A DNA stretch of 7,913 bases. Source: Streptomyces sp. NRRL F-6131. Its GTDB lineage: Bacteria > Actinomycetota > Actinomycetes > Streptomycetales > Streptomycetaceae. The notes beneath the pieces were generated by a model. The model did not search any database. It was not told the DNA's origin and worked only from the letters and a program-made list of their open reading frames with translations. Below are positions 5,271-7,913 of this stretch, in pieces. How positions within the stretch are numbered: the first letter of the stretch is position 1; each line of letters opens with the position of its first letter. Where the stretch lies: assembly GCA_000719695.1 (NCBI GenBank), contig JOHN01000121.1, positions 1 to 7,913 of the forward strand, given 5' to 3'. The position numbers were made by a program, and so were the translations under genes.

Positions 5271-6602
5271 CCCCGCTCCGATCGTCACCACCCGGGCCCA
5301 GTCGGGCGGTGACGGCGGCCGGTAGTCGCCGCTGTTCTCGTTCACCCGGACCGGGCGGCCGAACAGGCCCACCACCGTGCGGCACGACGGCCGGGAGACC
5401 GGCCAGGGCGTCTGGCCGTCCGTCAGCACCACCACGACGTCCGGCCGCGGCCAGGTCCGCAGGGCGGTGGCGAACCCCTCCCGCAGGTCCGTCCCACCAC
5501 CGCCCACCAGGGGGATGTCCTCCTCCCCGCAGAGCCGCTGCGCGGACTGGGCGGCCGCGTCGCAGGACACCACGGTGACCAGGTCGCGGCGGCCGCCCAC
5601 GGCCCGGGAGATCGCCGTGACCTCCAGCAACGCGCTGCCCAGCTCGGCGTCGCTGACCGACCCGGAGGTGTCCACGACCACGGTCACCCGGGGCGGCCGC
5701 CGCCGCAGGGCGGGCAGCACCGCGCCGGGCAGCGCCGCCGAACGGCGGGCGGGCCGGCCGTACGAGTAGTCGCCGCCCGAGCCCGAACCGGACACCGCCG
5801 AGCGCACCGCCGCCCCCAGCAACTCCCGCCACTGCTGCGGCGGATGGAACGCCTCCTCGGCCCACCGCCGCCACCCCGCCGGGGCGTCGCCGGGCCGGCC
5901 GGTGATCGCCTGCGCCACCCGGAACCGCACGGCGTCGCGCTCCTGCGCGCTGAGTCCGTGCGCACCGTCCGGCCCGAGGTCCCAGCCGCGGGTCAGGCCG
6001 TCGGCGCCGCTGCCGCAGTCCAGCCAGGCGAACTCCTCGGTCAGCGGCCCGAGTCGGAACTGCCGCAGGTAGTCCTCCATCAGCTCGCCGTCCGACAGTT
6101 CCAGTGTCCCGGGCGTGACGGCTCCGGTCGGCCGGACGAGCCCCTCGCCGTAGATGTCGTCGTTGATCTCGCAGTCCGCGGCGATGTTCATCCGCAGCCG
6201 GTCCGCGACGCCGTGGAGCGCGCGCTCCCGGGCGACCCGGTCGCTGCGGCCGTGGTGGTCGCGCAGCAGGTGCGACACCTCGTGCACCCAGACGCCGGCC
6301 AGCTCCTCCACCGGCAGGCGGGCGACGAAGGCGGGGGAGACGTAGCAGCGCCAGTGCCGGTCCACGGCCATCGTCGGGACGTCGCGCGACTCGACGACGT
6401 GCAGCGCGAACAGCGCCGTGGCCAGGTACGGGCGGACGCGGACGGCGTGCAGCCGGGCCGCGTACAGCTTGTCGACGTCCAGGCGCCCGGTGGGCGCGGG
6501 CGGACGCTCGAAGCTCCGGGAGGGCGAGGGCGAGGGCGAGGGCGAGGGCGTGAGGGAGGGCGTGGGAACGGGCGGCGCGGACTCCGTGGACGGCGCGGTC
6601 AC
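5253..6602 (-). CDS. HEXXH metallopeptidase-like and VWA domain protein
   Basis: This 449-residue protein has no signal peptide or membrane segment and is presumably cytosolic. Residues 10-30 are a Ser-Pro repeat linker. Residues about 40-240 form a metallopeptidase-like domain with the zincin motif HEVSH at 107-111; AADCEIND at 141-148 is a likely source of the third metal ligand. A Ser/Gly stretch (270-280) leads to a C-terminal VWA domain with an intact metal-ion-dependent adhesion site: DTSGS at 311-315, Thr371 and Asp395 in VVVLTDG. The domain order matches the DUF2201 putative metallopeptidase plus VWA-like family. The GTG at 6602 is chosen because it overlaps the upstream ATPase stop by 4 bp (GTGA), implying translational coupling; the frame stays open further upstream only as a shadow of that gene. 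It probably recruits substrates for the ATPase; proteolysis is inferred, not shown. Confidence 0.88.
   Translation of the reverse strand: MTAPSTESAPPVPTPSLTPSPSPSPSPSRSFERPPAPTGRLDVDKLYAARLHAVRVRPYLATALFALHVVESRDVPTMAVDRHWRCYVSPAFVARLPVEELAGVWVHEVSHLLRDHHGRSDRVARERALHGVADRLRMNIAADCEINDDIYGEGLVRPTGAVTPGTLELSDGELMEDYLRQFRLGPLTEEFAWLDCGSGADGLTRGWDLGPDGAHGLSAQERDAVRFRVAQAITGRPGDAPAGWRRWAEEAFHPPQQWRELLGAAVRSAVSGSGSGGDYSYGRPARRSAALPGAVLPALRRRPPRVTVVVDTSGSVSDAELGSALLEVTAISRAVGGRRDLVTVVSCDAAAQSAQRLCGEEDIPLVGGGGTDLREGFATALRTWPRPDVVVVLTDGQTPWPVSRPSCRTVVGLFGRPVRVNENSGDYRPPSPPDWARVVTIGAGAGRAA
6520..6549. repeat. GAGGGC hexamer repeat encoding a Ser-Pro linker
   Basis: Five perfect head-to-tail GAGGGC copies are followed by degenerate copies to about 6566. 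On the - strand each hexamer encodes Ser-Pro, giving the flexible linker at residues about 16-28 of the VWA protein. Six-base units change the length without breaking the frame. The evenly spaced GGG runs could also form a quadruplex on the + strand. Confidence 0.8.
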
Positions 6603-7825
6603 CGGCGGCCCCCGTCGGCCGCCGCGGCCCGCGCCACCGCGCGGTCCGCCCGCCGGGAGAGCGCGACCGCCCCGGCGAGGCGGTCGATCGCCGCCGGCAC
6701 CTCCCAGTCGGCCCGCCGCAGCGCGGCGAGCGCGGTGGCCGGGACGACCGCGACGTCCGGGGCCCCGCTCTCCACCGCCCGCGCCAGCAAGGCCCACGCC
6801 GCGTCCCAGCGCGCCCGGTCCGGGCGGCGCCGGACGGCGTCGACCACGCCCTCCAGCGCGGCCTGCCGGAGGTCCCCGCGCCCGGGCAGGACGGCGGCGG
6901 CCGGATCGGCGAGCAGCGCTTCCGGGTCGGGCAGGTCCAACCGGTCCATCGCCGCCATCAGCTCCAGGCCGGGCCCGTCGCCGACCGTGCCCCGCACCAG
7001 CAGTGCCAGCACCTCGCGGGAGGCCCCGGCGGCGGTCGCGAAGGCGATCAGCCGGACGGTCATCTCCCAGCTCCGGGGCGACGGCCAGGCCCCGCCCCGG
7101 CGGACCTCGTTGCCCGGCAACCGGTGGACCAACGGCGGCCGCACGGTGAGCAGTTCGCAGACCGCGCGGCGGGCGAGGGCCACCGCCTCCGGCAGTCGCG
7201 CCGGGTCGAGCTCCGGCAGGACGGCGCGCGGCCACGTGCCGCCGAGGCCGCGGACCACCACCTCGTGGTCGTGCTCCCACGGGAGGTGCACGAAGCGGTT
7301 GGCCAGCGGGGGGCTGAGCTCCCAGCCGTCGGCCGCCGAGGAACGCGGATTGGCGGCCGCCACGATCCTCACCCCGGGCGGGAGCCGCAGCGTGCCGATG
7401 CGGCGTTCCAGCACCAGGCGCAGCAGGGCGGCCTGGACGGCGGGCGGCGCGGTGGACAGCTCGTCCAGGAACAGCAGGCCCCGGCCGGCCCGGACCAGCC
7501 GGACCGCCCAGTCCGGCGGGGCCATCGGGACGCCCTGGGTCGCCGGGTCGTCGCCGAGCACGGGCAGTCCCGCGAAGTCGGACGGCTCGTGCACGCTCGC
7601 GATGACGGTGGTGAGCGGGAGGCCGAGGGTGTCGGCGAGTTGGGTGAGCGCGGCGGTCTTGCCGATCCCGGGCTCGCCCCAGAGGAGGACGGGCAGGTCG
7701 GCGGCGACGGCGAGGGTCAGGGCGGCGAGTCGGTCGTCGGGGCGGGGTTCGGTGGTGGTGGCGGAGAGCAGCTTCAGGAGGCGGTCGGCGACGTCGAGTT
7801 GGGGCAACGCGGCAGCAAGGGGCAT
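6599..7825 (-). CDS. MoxR-type AAA+ ATPase
   Basis: This 408-residue protein is predicted to be a cytosolic chaperone-like ATPase that forms rings and remodels proteins or inserts metals or cofactors. Walker A is GEPGIGKT at residues 50-57, Walker B is LLFLDEL at 117-123 (Asp121, Glu122), sensor 1 is Asn159 in AAANP, and an arginine-finger candidate is Arg177 in LANRF. HEPSDFAGLP at 79-88 is typical of MoxR-like proteins. At 408 residues it is longer than many MoxR proteins (about 300-350), mostly through a helical Ala/Arg/Leu-rich C-terminal region. The ATG at 7825 follows AAAGGA (7835-7840) at 9 bases. It is the first gene of a two-gene operon and its stop overlaps the start of the HEXXH-VWA gene, so the two products are probably made in fixed ratio and act together. 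No promoter box is visible before the window ends. Confidence 0.92.
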   Translation of the reverse strand: MPLAAALPQLDVADRLLKLLSATTTEPRPDDRLAALTLAVAADLPVLLWGEPGIGKTAALTQLADTLGLPLTTVIASVHEPSDFAGLPVLGDDPATQGVPMAPPDWAVRLVRAGRGLLFLDELSTAPPAVQAALLRLVLERRIGTLRLPPGVRIVAAANPRSSAADGWELSPPLANRFVHLPWEHDHEVVVRGLGGTWPRAVLPELDPARLPEAVALARRAVCELLTVRPPLVHRLPGNEVRRGGAWPSPRSWEMTVRLIAFATAAGASREVLALLVRGTVGDGPGLELMAAMDRLDLPDPEALLADPAAAVLPGRGDLRQAALEGVVDAVRRRPDRARWDAAWALLARAVESGAPDVAVVPATALAALRRADWEVPAAIDRLAGAVALSRRADRAVARAAAADGGRR

Positions 7826-7857
7826 GCGGTGTCGTCCTTTCGGGAGACGAGGGAGAG

Positions 7858-7905
7858 GCGGGAGAAGGGGGCGGGCGGGAGACGCGGGAGAAGGGGGCGG
7901 GCGGG
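7858..7905. repeat. Pair of 22-bp direct repeats, G-run rich
   Basis: An identical 22-base block occurs at 7858-7879 and 7884-7905 (26-base period), starting GCGGGAGAAG and ending GGGCGGG. It lies in the 5' flank of the MoxR-type gene, 33 bases and more from its start codon. The mRNA-like strand is C/T-rich and the + strand purine-rich, with many runs of three or more G. I see no -10 or -35 box in 7841-7913. Confidence 0.8.
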
Positions 7906-7913
7906 GGGCGGGG

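Noticed and set aside
6603..7280. N-terminal extension of the VWA gene upstream of 6602
   Set aside because: The extension overlaps most of the ATPase gene and is Gly/Arg/Pro-rich without domain character. The GTGA overlap gives a natural start at 6602.

Overview
The window reads as chromosomal DNA of a streptomycete-like actinomycete (Streptomyces, Kitasatospora or a close relative). Base composition is very G+C-rich, with G or C at almost every third codon position. GTG is used as a start codon, and gene starts carry TAnnnT-type -10 boxes or GGAGG-type ribosome binding sites. The proteins belong to families common in that group. I saw no tRNA, rRNA, insertion sequence, phage gene or CRISPR array.

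Layout, left to right. (1) The left edge probably holds the last 36 codons of a proline-rich protein on the + strand, ending at 112. (2) A + strand 12-helix-type MFS exporter occupies 276-1535, apparently with a leaderless start. (3) A five-copy 15-bp tandem repeat able to fold into overlapping hairpins sits in the gap before the next gene. (4) A + strand Gfo/Idh/MocA oxidoreductase resembling E. coli YceM/MviM spans 1706-2635. (5) A strong two-way terminator hairpin separates it from a convergent, leaderless - strand SDR/epimerase-like gene (2683-3618). (6) A secreted M14 zinc carboxypeptidase of the carboxypeptidase T/SG type is on the - strand (3741-5102), with its own terminator, a strong ribosome binding site and an unusually A+T-rich promoter-like patch. 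(7) A two-gene - strand operon follows: a MoxR-type AAA+ ATPase (6599-7825) overlapping by 4 bp (GTGA) a protein that joins an HEXXH metallopeptidase-like domain to a VWA/MIDAS domain (5253-6602). (8) The right edge is a G-run-rich repeat zone upstream of the ATPase gene.

The five left-hand genes look like independent single-gene units with their own promoters and terminators, and no shared pathway is evident. The only clear functional unit is the MoxR ATPase plus HEXXH-VWA pair. It has the logic of RavA-ViaA-like chaperone pairs (ATPase motor plus VWA adaptor), with a probable peptidase active site added to the adaptor. This is the best candidate for an under-described system here. Its substrate cannot be read from the window, and any upstream partner would lie beyond 7913.
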